From: UBA1161 sp002311745
GTDB lineage: Bacteria > Planctomycetota > Phycisphaerae > Tepidisphaerales > Tepidisphaeraceae
Reading direction: 5' to 3'
Assembly (NCBI GenBank): GCA_050018415.1
Contig: JBEKAB010000001.1
Location: forward strand, 124,001-188,000
Length of the DNA stretch: 64,000 nt
Positions 21,806-30,223 of the stretch are shown here, piece after piece. The notes beneath the pieces are model-generated. The model was not told the origin of the DNA. It searched no databases and saw only the letters and a list, made by a program, of their open reading frames with translations. The position numbers and the translations under genes are program-made. Each line of letters opens with the position of its first letter. The stretch's first letter is position 1.

Positions 21806-24484
21806 TTAGGATTGACTCCGCATTTTTTCCCGCAGTTTGCGCAGCAAATCGAACGCCTGCATGGGCGATAGCTGGTCCAGATTCACTTCCGCCAACTCCT
21901 GCGCAATCTGGTGGGCGGGGTCCACGAACAATGGAAGCTGGTCGGGGTCCTGGGCTTCGTGCTTTTTGGACACGGGACGCGAGCCGACGTGTTGCACGGC
22001 TAGTTCGGAGAGCAGTTGGCGGGCACGAGCCAGGACGGTTGGCGGGACGCCGGCGAGGCGGGCGACGTGGATGCCGTAGCTGCGGTCCGTGCCGCCCTCC
22101 ACGATGCGGTGCAGAAAGACCACCTGGTCTTCCCATTCGCGCACGGCCACGTTGAGATTGCGAACGGCTTTGAACCGCTCGGCCAGGTCGGTCAACTCGT
22201 GGTAATGCGTGGCAAACAGGGTGCGGCAGCGCACCTCCAGGGCGATGTGCTCGACAACGGCCCAGGCCAGGCTTAGGCCGTCCAGGGTGCTGGTGCCGCG
22301 CCCCACCTCGTCCAGGATCACCAGGCTGCGGTCGCTGGCGTTGTTCAGGATGTTGGCGGTTTCGATCATCTCGACCATGAAGGTGGATTGTCCGCCGTGG
22401 ATTTCATCGCTGGCGCCGATGCGGGCGAAGAGACGGTCGGCGATGCCGATGGTTGCGCTCTTGGCGGGGACGTAACTGCCAATCTGGGCCATCAGGACGA
22501 TGGACGCCACTTGGCGGATGTAGGTGCTTTTGCCGGCCATGTTGGGGCCGGTGATCAGAAAGACCGCGTCTTCGGGGGCGAAGCGCACGTCGTTGGCGAC
22601 GAATTCGCTGCCAAGCTGCTGCTCCAACACCGGGTGTCGGCCCTCGACGATCTCCAGGGTGCGGTCTTCGCTGAGGGTCGGGCGGCAATAGCGCCTCTGC
22701 TGGGCCAGCACGGCCAGGGCACACAGCACGTCCAGCCGAGCCAGAGACTGCGCCAGCTCGCCCAGCGACTCCACGTGCGTCAGCAATTCTTGGCGGATGC
22801 GCTCGAACAGTTGCTGCTCCAGGGCGATGGCGCGATCCTGCGCTCCAATCGCTTCGGTCTCGAAGGCTTTCAGTTCCTCGGTGATGTAGCGCTCGGCATT
22901 TTTAACCGTTTGGCGGCGCGTCCAGGCCGCGGGAACCTTTTGGCGATGGGCATCCGTGACTTCGATGTAGTAGCCGAACACCTTGTTGTAGCCGACGCGC
23001 AGGGATGGGATTTGCGATTCGCCGGCCAGTTTCGCTTGGTAGCTGGCCAGCCACTGGTGGCTGTTGGTGCCGATTTGGCGCAGGCGATCCAGTTCGGCAT
23101 CGAAACCGGGCGCGATCACGCCGCCTTCGCGCAAGTGCGGCTCGGGATCGGGCTTGATGGCGCCGGCCAGGTACTGGGCCTGCTCGAGGCAAAAGGGGCG
23201 CATGGCCACCAGCTCGGGCGCCACGTCGTTGGCGGCACCGAGGCTGCCGAGGCGGTCCAGGAGCTTGGGCATCGACGCCAGGCAGCGAGAAAGGGCCGCC
23301 AGATCGCGCGGGCTGGCCCGCCCCACCGAAACGCGGCCCACGATCCGCTCGACGTCGCACACGTCGTCCAGCAAATCGACGATTTGGGTGAGGTCGGCCG
23401 GCGACGCCAAGAGGGCCGCGATGGCCGTCTGCCGCGCCTCGATGTGTTCCAGGTCGGTCAGGGGAGAGGCAAGCCATTGCCGCAACAGCCGTTTGCCCAT
23501 GGGCGTGCGCGTGCGGTCGATCGCCCCGAGCAGCGAGCCCTGGACCGTGCCCCCGCGGACCGTCCGGTCGATCTCCAGGCTGCGCCAGCTTGCCGGGTCG
23601 ATGCACAGGTGGTCCTCGACCACGTGGCGGCGCAATGGGCGCAGGTGCGTCAGCGACGTTTTTTGCGTTTCCTGGAGATAGCTCAATAGCGCCGCCGTGG
23701 CCGACAGCGCTGGATCGTCATCGGCAAAGCCGAGGCCCTGGGCCGTGGCCACGTTCCACTGCCGCTGAATCTGTTCCTTGGCGTGATGAGGGGAAAACTG
23801 CCAGCCGGGGCGCGCGGTCACGGCGATCGAGCCGATGGATTCGATCGCCTTGGCCATTTCGTGTTTTTGGCCCGAGGGCAGTTCCGGGACCAGGACTTCG
23901 GCCGGGCGCAGGCGCGCGATTTGGTCCTTCACCTGCCCCTCGTTGCCGCTCATGCCCACGCACGCGCCGGTGGAGAGCTCCACCCACGCCAAGGCAGCGC
24001 GGTAGCCGTCCTTACGCGTGACGGCAAAGGCCACCGCCGCCAGGTAATTGTCCGCCCCGCCGTCCAACAGAGCATCATCGGTCAGCGTGCCGGGCGTCAT
24101 CAGGCGAACCACGTCCCGGCGCACCAGGCCCTTGGCCTGGGACGCGTCTTCGGTCTGGTCACAAATCGCGACCTTATAGCCCGCGGCGATCATGCGGCGC
24201 AGGTATCCGTCCACGGCGTGGAACGGCACGCCGGCCATGGGGATCGCATCTTCGGCCTCGAGTCCGCCGCGGCTTCGGCTGGTCAGAGCCACGCCCAGCA
24301 CGCGGGCCGCCAGCTTCGCGTCATCCCAAAACAACTCGTAAAAATCACCCATCCGGAAAAACAGCACGTAGCCGGGATACTCGGCCTTGAATTGCTGATA
24401 CTGCCGCATCGCCGGGGACAGGGCCGCCGCGTCGGCCGCGGGCGGCGGGGGATTGATCGACGATGCCGGCACCGATTTGTCCAT
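21806..24484 (-). CDS. mutS: DNA mismatch repair protein MutS
   Basis: 892 residues from ATG 24482-24484; a longer frame upstream has no support. Mismatch-binding Phe-x-Glu is FRMGDFYELF (Phe48, Glu50). The core lever and clamp domains follow. The C-terminal ABC ATPase has Walker A GPNMAGKSTYIRQ near residue 640, the signature EMIETANILNNAS, Walker B LVILDEVGRGTSTLDGLS and the switch TLFATHYHEL. The final 35 residues carry the beta-clamp/tetramer-type helix and are duplicated downstream (21077-21182). It lies 61 bases after mnmE in a minus-strand run. Confidence 0.97.
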   Translation of the reverse strand: MDKSVPASSINPPPPAADAAALSPAMRQYQQFKAEYPGYVLFFRMGDFYELFWDDAKLAARVLGVALTSRSRGGLEAEDAIPMAGVPFHAVDGYLRRMIAAGYKVAICDQTEDASQAKGLVRRDVVRLMTPGTLTDDALLDGGADNYLAAVAFAVTRKDGYRAALAWVELSTGACVGMSGNEGQVKDQIARLRPAEVLVPELPSGQKHEMAKAIESIGSIAVTARPGWQFSPHHAKEQIQRQWNVATAQGLGFADDDPALSATAALLSYLQETQKTSLTHLRPLRRHVVEDHLCIDPASWRSLEIDRTVRGGTVQGSLLGAIDRTRTPMGKRLLRQWLASPLTDLEHIEARQTAIAALLASPADLTQIVDLLDDVCDVERIVGRVSVGRASPRDLAALSRCLASMPKLLDRLGSLGAANDVAPELVAMRPFCLEQAQYLAGAIKPDPEPHLREGGVIAPGFDAELDRLRQIGTNSHQWLASYQAKLAGESQIPSLRVGYNKVFGYYIEVTDAHRQKVPAAWTRRQTVKNAERYITEELKAFETEAIGAQDRAIALEQQLFERIRQELLTHVESLGELAQSLARLDVLCALAVLAQQRRYCRPTLSEDRTLEIVEGRHPVLEQQLGSEFVANDVRFAPEDAVFLITGPNMAGKSTYIRQVASIVLMAQIGSYVPAKSATIGIADRLFARIGASDEIHGGQSTFMVEMIETANILNNASDRSLVILDEVGRGTSTLDGLSLAWAVVEHIALEVRCRTLFATHYHELTDLAERFKAVRNLNVAVREWEDQVVFLHRIVEGGTDRSYGIHVARLAGVPPTVLARARQLLSELAVQHVGSRPVSKKHEAQDPDQLPLFVDPAHQIAQELAEVNLDQLSPMQAFDLLRKLREKMRSQS

Positions 24485-24545
24485 AACGAGAGGCCCGAAG
24501 GTAGAACCCGCCCGCCCGCCTTGCAAGGCGTGTCGCAAGCGAGGG

Positions 24546-25898
24546 CTATTTCCCGATGCAAAACGTCGAGAAAATGCGGGTCAGGATGTCATCGGGCGTG
24601 ACCTGACCCAGAATTTGGCCCAACGCATCGAGGGTCTCGCGAAGATCGACGGCCAGCAGCTCCGCGGAATCCTCCACGTGCTGGTGCGCCTCCCGCAGAG
24701 CCGCCTGCGCCTCTTCGATCCCTCGCAGATGCCGGGCCCCCAACGCCAAAGACGCCCCGACCGATTCGGTCCCGAAGGCCAAGCGATCCAGCTCGTCGCG
24801 CAGCTCCTGCATGTTCAGGCCGGTCAGCGCGCTGATGGGAAGACCCCCACCCTGCCCCTCCCCCGGCGTACCGGGGGAGGGGAAAGAGGGGGCGCGCAAA
24901 TCGGCTTTCGAATGCACGACCAAATCGACGTCGCGCGGCAACTGGGGCGGCGAACGCCGATCGTCTATCTCGCGCACCAGCACCAGCGCATCGGCCTCCT
25001 GCATCTGGCGCCACGCTTGCTCATGCATCTGGCGGGCGATACCGGACGGATCGTGTCCCGCGGTATTTTCCAATCCCGCGACGTCAACCAGGCGGACGAT
25101 ACCTCTGGCCAGAGCGACTTCGGTCGATAGCGCATCGCGCGTGGTCCCGGCCACGTTTGAGACGATCGAGCGATTGCGCCCGGCCAGGACGTTGGTCAGC
25201 GTGCTCTTGCCCGCGTTGGCCCGACCGGCCAGAACCACCGTGGGCTCGTGGCTCAGTTTCTCAAAACGGCTGCTCTGTTGGAGCAGATCCGCCAGTTGCG
25301 CCTCAGCGGCCCCCAGGCGCTGCTCGATCTGCTGGGCGGAGAGAAGCTGGATGTCCTCCTCGGAAAAGTCAATTCCCAGTTCGACGAGGGAGAGCGTCTG
25401 GGCCACGTCGTTCAGGATGGGCCGTAAGCGTCGCGACAGTTCCCCCACGGCAAGCTGCCGCGCCGCCGCCAGCTCGGCGGCGCTGTTGGCGGCGATCGAC
25501 GCCGCGACGCCCTCCGCCTGCGTCAGGTCCAATTTGCCGTTGAAATAGGCACGGGCGGTGAATTCACCAGCCTCGGCCGGCCGCGCGCCAAGCGCCACCA
25601 GGCGATCCAGCACCATCCGCGCCAGCAGCGGATTTCCGGGCACGTGCAGTTCCATCACGTCCTGGCCGGTGTAGCTCCGCGGCGCAGCAAACCACCACAC
25701 CCAGGCCGCAAAACCGATCTCGGGCGACAGGACAATCGTGCAGCGCCGCGCGACGCCGGCGGGCCAGGCGTGCGGCGCGCCTTCCGGGCAGAGGTTATTG
25801 AGCAGTTCCCCCGCCGCCGGGCCGCTGGCGCGAACCACCATGCGCGGCGACGCCCCCGCCGCCGAGCTGATCGCCACGATCGTGTCGTCCAGGATCAC
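24546..25898 (-). CDS. mnmE: tRNA uridine-5-carboxymethylaminomethyl modification GTPase MnmE
   Basis: 450 residues from GTG 25896-25898, whose last bases overlap the yidC TGA (GTGA). This start gives the usual DDTIVAIS N-terminus. Domains: formyl-THF-binding N-terminal (1-115), helical domain, inserted G domain with G1 GRANAGKST (about 226), TTRD, DVAGLE and G4 HSKAD (SKAD for NKxD), and the C-terminal FCIGK with the catalytic Cys. With MnmG it modifies U34 of certain tRNAs. Between G4 and G5 (ISALTG) lies an extra segment, FPSPGTPGEGQGGG, encoded by a GC-rich palindrome; see the repeat at 24855. Confidence 0.95.
   Translation of the reverse strand: MILDDTIVAISSAAGASPRMVVRASGPAAGELLNNLCPEGAPHAWPAGVARRCTIVLSPEIGFAAWVWWFAAPRSYTGQDVMELHVPGNPLLARMVLDRLVALGARPAEAGEFTARAYFNGKLDLTQAEGVAASIAANSAAELAAARQLAVGELSRRLRPILNDVAQTLSLVELGIDFSEEDIQLLSAQQIEQRLGAAEAQLADLLQQSSRFEKLSHEPTVVLAGRANAGKSTLTNVLAGRNRSIVSNVAGTTRDALSTEVALARGIVRLVDVAGLENTAGHDPSGIARQMHEQAWRQMQEADALVLVREIDDRRSPPQLPRDVDLVVHSKADLRAPSFPSPGTPGEGQGGGLPISALTGLNMQELRDELDRLAFGTESVGASLALGARHLRGIEEAQAALREAHQHVEDSAELLAVDLRETLDALGQILGQVTPDDILTRIFSTFCIGK
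24855..24882. repeat. REP-like palindrome inserted in frame in mnmE
   Basis: CCCCTCCCCCGG, loop CGTA, CCGGGGGAGGGG: perfect 12-base arms. With its flanks it encodes a Pro/Gly-rich insert between the G4 and G5 motifs of MnmE. Similar GC-rich strings (CCCTCACCCCCACCCTCT, GGGGGCAGGGTGAGGGCGG) occur near 49790 and 49985. The pattern is that of a dispersed palindromic repeat able to insert into coding sequence without breaking the frame. Confidence 0.7.
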
Positions 25899-27958
25899 GA
25901 GTTCTTGTTGCGCCGCTGCGTTTCCTGGCGCATCTGCTCGGCCCGCGCCTGCAGATTCGCCCACCAGCCCGCGATGCAGCCGGGCTTGGCCTGCGCTTTC
26001 TGCGCCGCTTCCTGCTTCTTGCTCTGCTTTCCATGACGCGTCGGCTTGGTGTCCACAAACACCTTCTGCGCCTTTTCAGCTTCCTCGCGCCGCTTGATGT
26101 GATCGCGGATGCGCTTGCTTTCCCAGACGCCGATGGCCGTGCTGGTCAGAATGTACAGGTTCAAGCCGCTGGGAGCGGAGTACAGAAAGATCGGAAACAG
26201 CAGGGTCATCCATTGCATGATCTTCTGTTGCGATTGCTGTTCGGGCGTCGTGGTCGGCGGTTTGGGCGTGTACTTCTGCTGCAGGAAGAAGGTCACCGCC
26301 ATGATGATGGGCAGCACGTTCAGCGAGGCAATCTTCAGACTGATCAGCGGAAGGACAAAGGCGTGCGTGTCCCAGGAGATCAGGCGGTCCGGCCGCGCCA
26401 GGTCGTGAATGTACGTGAACAAAAACGGCGCCTGCCGCAGCTCAAACTCATTTTGCAGCGCCGAGTACAGCGCGATCCAGATCGGCATCTGCAAAAACAT
26501 CGGCAGGCACCCCAGGATGGGAGTAAAGCCCATCTCCTTGTACATCTGCATCTGCGCCTTGGTGAACGCTTCCTTGTCATCGCCGTATTTCTTCTTGAGT
26601 CGCTCGACCTCCGGCCCCATCTTCTGCATCTTCATCATGGAGACTTGCGAGCTGCGGGTGATGGGGTGCAGCATTAGCCGCACGATCAGCACCAGGGCGA
26701 TGATCGCCAAGCCCCAGTCGTGAAGAATCCACTGCAGGAGCCACAACAGGTCCACCAAGCGGTCCACCAGCCATGGAAACGCGCAGAGGCCGCAGATGCC
26801 GGTGGTGGTGACCAGGAGTTGGCTGTAGCTGCGCGGATAGTCCGCGTAATAGTCCCCCTCGAGCATCGAGCGGTGCTTGGGCCCGAAAAAAATCTTCAGC
26901 GGCACGTCCACCGCCTGGTTGCCGTCCACCGTCAGCTCCGAGGTTTGCATCTCCAATGCGATCTCGCGCTGGTCCGACTCCGCCTGCTCATTGAGCACCG
27001 TGGCCCGCGCCGTTAGCACCTGGTCCTTGTTCTGCGGTTGGACGATCGCGCCGAAATACAAGCTGGTCGCCCCCACCCACAGGAGCTTGTATCCCTTGCT
27101 GCTGCGCGACAGGTCACGCACTTCGCCGGTTTTGAATTCCGCCGGCGCCAGCCGCGTCACGTCCACCGCCTGATCGCCCCGGTCGTAGCCGGCGACGATC
27201 TGTCGATCGTCCCCGCGTTCGGTTTCCCGCGGCGGCATCGCGGGACCGTCAAAATCAATCCGCACGCGCTCGGCGCCGCCCGTCAAATTCCGCAGGCGAT
27301 ACGTCACCGATACCCCGTACCCCGCCGAGGTGTTGTCCCGATTTTTCCTTGGCCCCCGCGGTTCGACTTGATAGGTCTGGCTCAGGTGCAAGAGCGCCTT
27401 GCCGCCTATGGAAAGAATATCGATCCCATACGTTGCGGATGTGCCGTTGGATGATTCCAGCGTCCAATTCACGTCGGTCAGATCGACGCTTTGTCCGTCG
27501 ACGCTGACGCGGCGCGTCGCCAGCGCCCGCCAGTGAAAATCGGGCTCCTGAAACGTGTACTCGTGGATCGCGTCGACCGCCTTGGTTTCGTTGATGATGA
27601 CCGAATCAAGCCCGGCGCCATCCGGTGAAATGCGCACGCCCAGGGCGTATTCGGGATCTTTTACCTTGTCCGATCCGATGAACGCCGGTGTGCCGGGGCC
27701 GCTTGCGCCGACGGCTTTGAGCGCCGCCGCGCCGCCCGGCGGGGCTTGGGCCGGCTGCGTCGCGGCGGCCGCGATCGAAGGCGCGGTCGGCGACGGCCCC
27801 GTGGCCGGCCCCTGTTCCGGCGAAACGGTCGGCTGAGGGCGCCGGCCGCTCGTGTCCCACTCCGGGTGCCGCGGATAAACGTAATTCACCAGAAATGCGT
27901 AGTAGCCCATGACCACCAGCATGAGCAGCCCCGCAGTGATGTACATCCGCTTATCCAT
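25895..27958 (-). CDS. yidC: membrane protein insertase YidC
   Basis: 687 residues. N-terminal anchor MYITAGLLMLVVMGYYAFLV (5-24), Pro/Ala-rich linker, large periplasmic beta domain (about 95-390) and the conserved insertase core: WLVDRLVDLLWLLQWILHDW, then GLAIIALVLIVRLMLHPITR with the hydrophilic-groove Arg, MGFTPILGCLPMFLQMPIWI, and the last helices around residues 560-640. The C-terminus is basic (RHGKQSKKQEAAQKAQAKPG) and may touch the ribosome. It is coupled to mnmE by GTGA, a pairing known from many bacteria. rpmH and rnpA, often upstream, are absent; a metallophosphoesterase takes their place. Confidence 0.94.
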   Translation of the reverse strand: MDKRMYITAGLLMLVVMGYYAFLVNYVYPRHPEWDTSGRRPQPTVSPEQGPATGPSPTAPSIAAAATQPAQAPPGGAAALKAVGASGPGTPAFIGSDKVKDPEYALGVRISPDGAGLDSVIINETKAVDAIHEYTFQEPDFHWRALATRRVSVDGQSVDLTDVNWTLESSNGTSATYGIDILSIGGKALLHLSQTYQVEPRGPRKNRDNTSAGYGVSVTYRLRNLTGGAERVRIDFDGPAMPPRETERGDDRQIVAGYDRGDQAVDVTRLAPAEFKTGEVRDLSRSSKGYKLLWVGATSLYFGAIVQPQNKDQVLTARATVLNEQAESDQREIALEMQTSELTVDGNQAVDVPLKIFFGPKHRSMLEGDYYADYPRSYSQLLVTTTGICGLCAFPWLVDRLVDLLWLLQWILHDWGLAIIALVLIVRLMLHPITRSSQVSMMKMQKMGPEVERLKKKYGDDKEAFTKAQMQMYKEMGFTPILGCLPMFLQMPIWIALYSALQNEFELRQAPFLFTYIHDLARPDRLISWDTHAFVLPLISLKIASLNVLPIIMAVTFFLQQKYTPKPPTTTPEQQSQQKIMQWMTLLFPIFLYSAPSGLNLYILTSTAIGVWESKRIRDHIKRREEAEKAQKVFVDTKPTRHGKQSKKQEAAQKAQAKPGCIAGWWANLQARAEQMRQETQRRNKNS

Positions 27959-27990
27959 TCAATTTGACCCTTTACCCCCAAGACGCGCTC

Positions 27991-28740
27991 TCATCGCCCG
28001 TCCAGCAGCCGCGTGCCCAGGAAGTTGTCCAATTCCTCGACGGCCTCCACCTTTTTGACCGTGGTTTCCACGTCGTAGACCAGGCGGACGAACTCGATGT
28101 ACGTGTCGGTCACGATCACGAAACTGGTGCGCGGATCGCGGTCGCGCGGCTGGCCCACCGAGCCGACGTTGATGATCGCCTTCTCATCCGTCAGCTCGAA
28201 CTTGTAATCCAGCTCATCGGGGCTGTAAAAATCCGGCCCTTCCAGAAAGACCCCCGGAACGTGCGTGTGCCCGACGAAACACAGGCGGTCAAACCGCTCG
28301 AAGATGCTCACGAACTTGCCCGGATTGGTGTAGATGTCATCCGGGAAGATGTACTCGTTGATCGGCCGCCGCGGCGACGCGTGCACCGCCACAAAGTCGT
28401 TGGTGCGCAAGCGCACGGGCAGATTTCCCAGGAATCTCCACCGGTTGGCCCGCCGCGGCACGTCCAGGTCCTCTTCAAAGCAGCGCCGCGTCCAGTAGCA
28501 CGCCGCCTCCGCCCCCTGGTTGAAGTTGTACGGCTCATAAAAAACCGCGAAATCGTGGTTCCCCATCAGCGACGCCCGGCATCGCGCCGCCACCAGATCG
28601 ATGCACTCCATCGGATTGGGCCCGTACCCGACGATGTCCCCCAGGCACACGATGTGCTGAATCCCGCGCCGATCGATCTCGGCCAAGACCGTGGTGAACG
28701 CCTCGAGATTTCCGTGAATATCGCTGACGATGGCGAACAT
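27991..28740 (-). CDS. calcineurin-like metallophosphoesterase
   Basis: 249 residues from ATG 28738-28740, which begins MFAIVSDIHGNLEA. Motifs of the dinuclear metal site: DIHGN, GDIVGYGPNP, GNHD, VHASPRRP and GHTHVPG. This belongs to the small cytoplasmic phosphodiesterase group (YfcE/MJ0936 type); the substrate is unknown. The stop lies 32 bases upstream of yidC, so the two may be cotranscribed. It is divergent from the homoserine dehydrogenase gene at 28896. Confidence 0.85.
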   Translation of the reverse strand: MFAIVSDIHGNLEAFTTVLAEIDRRGIQHIVCLGDIVGYGPNPMECIDLVAARCRASLMGNHDFAVFYEPYNFNQGAEAACYWTRRCFEEDLDVPRRANRWRFLGNLPVRLRTNDFVAVHASPRRPINEYIFPDDIYTNPGKFVSIFERFDRLCFVGHTHVPGVFLEGPDFYSPDELDYKFELTDEKAIINVGSVGQPRDRDPRTSFVIVTDTYIEFVRLVYDVETTVKKVEAVEELDNFLGTRLLDGR

Positions 28741-28895
28741 GCGGGTGCGTTCCTGGCCCGGCAACTGCCGGAGCCGGGTGATGGTAAGGACGACCGCAAA
28801 GCGCGTCAAACACGCGACTTGCCGCCGGGACCGCTCGGCTTGATTCGCCGCCGCGCGGTCCGTACAGTCAGCCCCACGGATATGAGGCTGATCGC

Positions 28896-30206
28896 ATGAG
28901 CGAACCATCCATCGGAATCTGCTTACTGGGCTGTGGTGTCGTGGGCAGCGGCGTCGTCCGCATCCTTCAGCAGCAGGCCGATCTCATCCGCCGGCGCACC
29001 GCCCTGGATTTGAAAATCCAACACGTGGTCGTGAGGCAAAACGATCGACCGGGGATTGACGTCCCGTATCACCACGATGCCGAGCGGGCCATAGACGATC
29101 CCCATACGCAAATTGTCGTCGAACTCATCGGCGGCCTCGAGCCGGCCGGCACTTTCATCCAGCGGGCGCTGAAGCTGGGCAAATCGGTCGTCACCGCCAA
29201 CAAAAGCCTCCTGGCCGCCCGCGGCGCGGAGCTCTTTTCCCTGGCGCGCAAACACAATGCCTGCATCGCCTTCGAAGCCAGCTGCGCCGGCGGCATTCCC
29301 ATCATCAACGCCCTTCTGCACGGCCTGGTGGCCAATCGCATCGATGCCCTGGTCGGCATCGTCAACGGAACCTGCAATTTCATCCTCACCCGCATGACGC
29401 GCAACGGCTGGTCGTACACCAATGCCCTGGCCGAAGCCCAAAAAGCCGGATTCGCCGAGGCCAACCCCACCATGGACGTTTCCGGGCGCGACGCAGCCCA
29501 GAAACTTTCCATCCTCGCGGGCCTCGCGTTCAACGTCGCGGTCAACGAGGCCGATATCCACACCGAGGGAATCGAAAACCTCCAGGAAACCGACATCCAG
29601 TTCGCCCGCGAGCTGGGTTACGTGATCAAGCTGCTGGCCATTGCCCGGCGGCACGGAGAAAAAATCTCCCTGTGCGTTCATCCGACGCTGGTTCATGAGG
29701 ACGACCTGCTCGCGGATGTGAGCGGCAGCTTCAACGCCATCAGCGTCTATGGCCATGCGCTGGGCCACGCCCTTTTCTACGGCCGCGGCGCGGGACAGAT
29801 GCCCACCGCCAGCGCGGTTGTCGCGGACCTGATCAACATCGCCCTGGGCACCACGCCCCTGGCCTTCAAGCAGCTTCACATGCTGGCCGACCAGGTCCCG
29901 CCCGCATCGGTGCTGCCGCACCAGGAATTAACCAGCCGATACTATCTTCGGCTGATGGCCCGCGACGAGCCGGGCGTTCTCGCCCAAGTCACCAAAATCC
30001 TCGGCGACAAACGGATCAGTCTTTCGGCCATCTTGCAGCACGAAGCGAACGACGGCCAGCACGTGCCCGTCGTCATCACCACGCACCAGGCCCGCGAGGG
30101 TTCCGTCCAAGCGGCCCTGAAGGACATCGACGCTCTTTCTTCCATCCAGCCGCCCACGGTCTGCCTGCGGATCATCGATCAACCCAAGGAATTCTCGACG
30201 CAGTGA
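28896..30206 (+). CDS. hom: homoserine dehydrogenase
   Basis: 436 residues. The Rossmann motif is LLGCGVVGSGVVRIL, followed by VELIGGLEPAGTFIQRAL, VTANKSLLA, ASCAGGIPII and the substrate loop GIVNGTCNFILTRM; catalytic Lys is in AEAQKAGFAEANP. A C-terminal ACT domain (LRLMARDEPGVLAQVTKIL) suggests feedback control, typically by threonine. The enzyme reduces aspartate semialdehyde to homoserine. The stop overlaps or nearly touches the next gene, a predicted homoserine kinase, making a threonine branch operon. Confidence 0.95.
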   Translation: MSEPSIGICLLGCGVVGSGVVRILQQQADLIRRRTALDLKIQHVVVRQNDRPGIDVPYHHDAERAIDDPHTQIVVELIGGLEPAGTFIQRALKLGKSVVTANKSLLAARGAELFSLARKHNACIAFEASCAGGIPIINALLHGLVANRIDALVGIVNGTCNFILTRMTRNGWSYTNALAEAQKAGFAEANPTMDVSGRDAAQKLSILAGLAFNVAVNEADIHTEGIENLQETDIQFARELGYVIKLLAIARRHGEKISLCVHPTLVHEDDLLADVSGSFNAISVYGHALGHALFYGRGAGQMPTASAVVADLINIALGTTPLAFKQLHMLADQVPPASVLPHQELTSRYYLRLMARDEPGVLAQVTKILGDKRISLSAILQHEANDGQHVPVVITTHQAREGSVQAALKDIDALSSIQPPTVCLRIIDQPKEFSTQ

Positions 30207-30223
30207 GAATCGCGGCAGTGGGC

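Noticed and set aside
22388..23689. 433-codon plus-strand frame
   Set aside because: Shadow of mutS with no recognisable domain or ribosome site.
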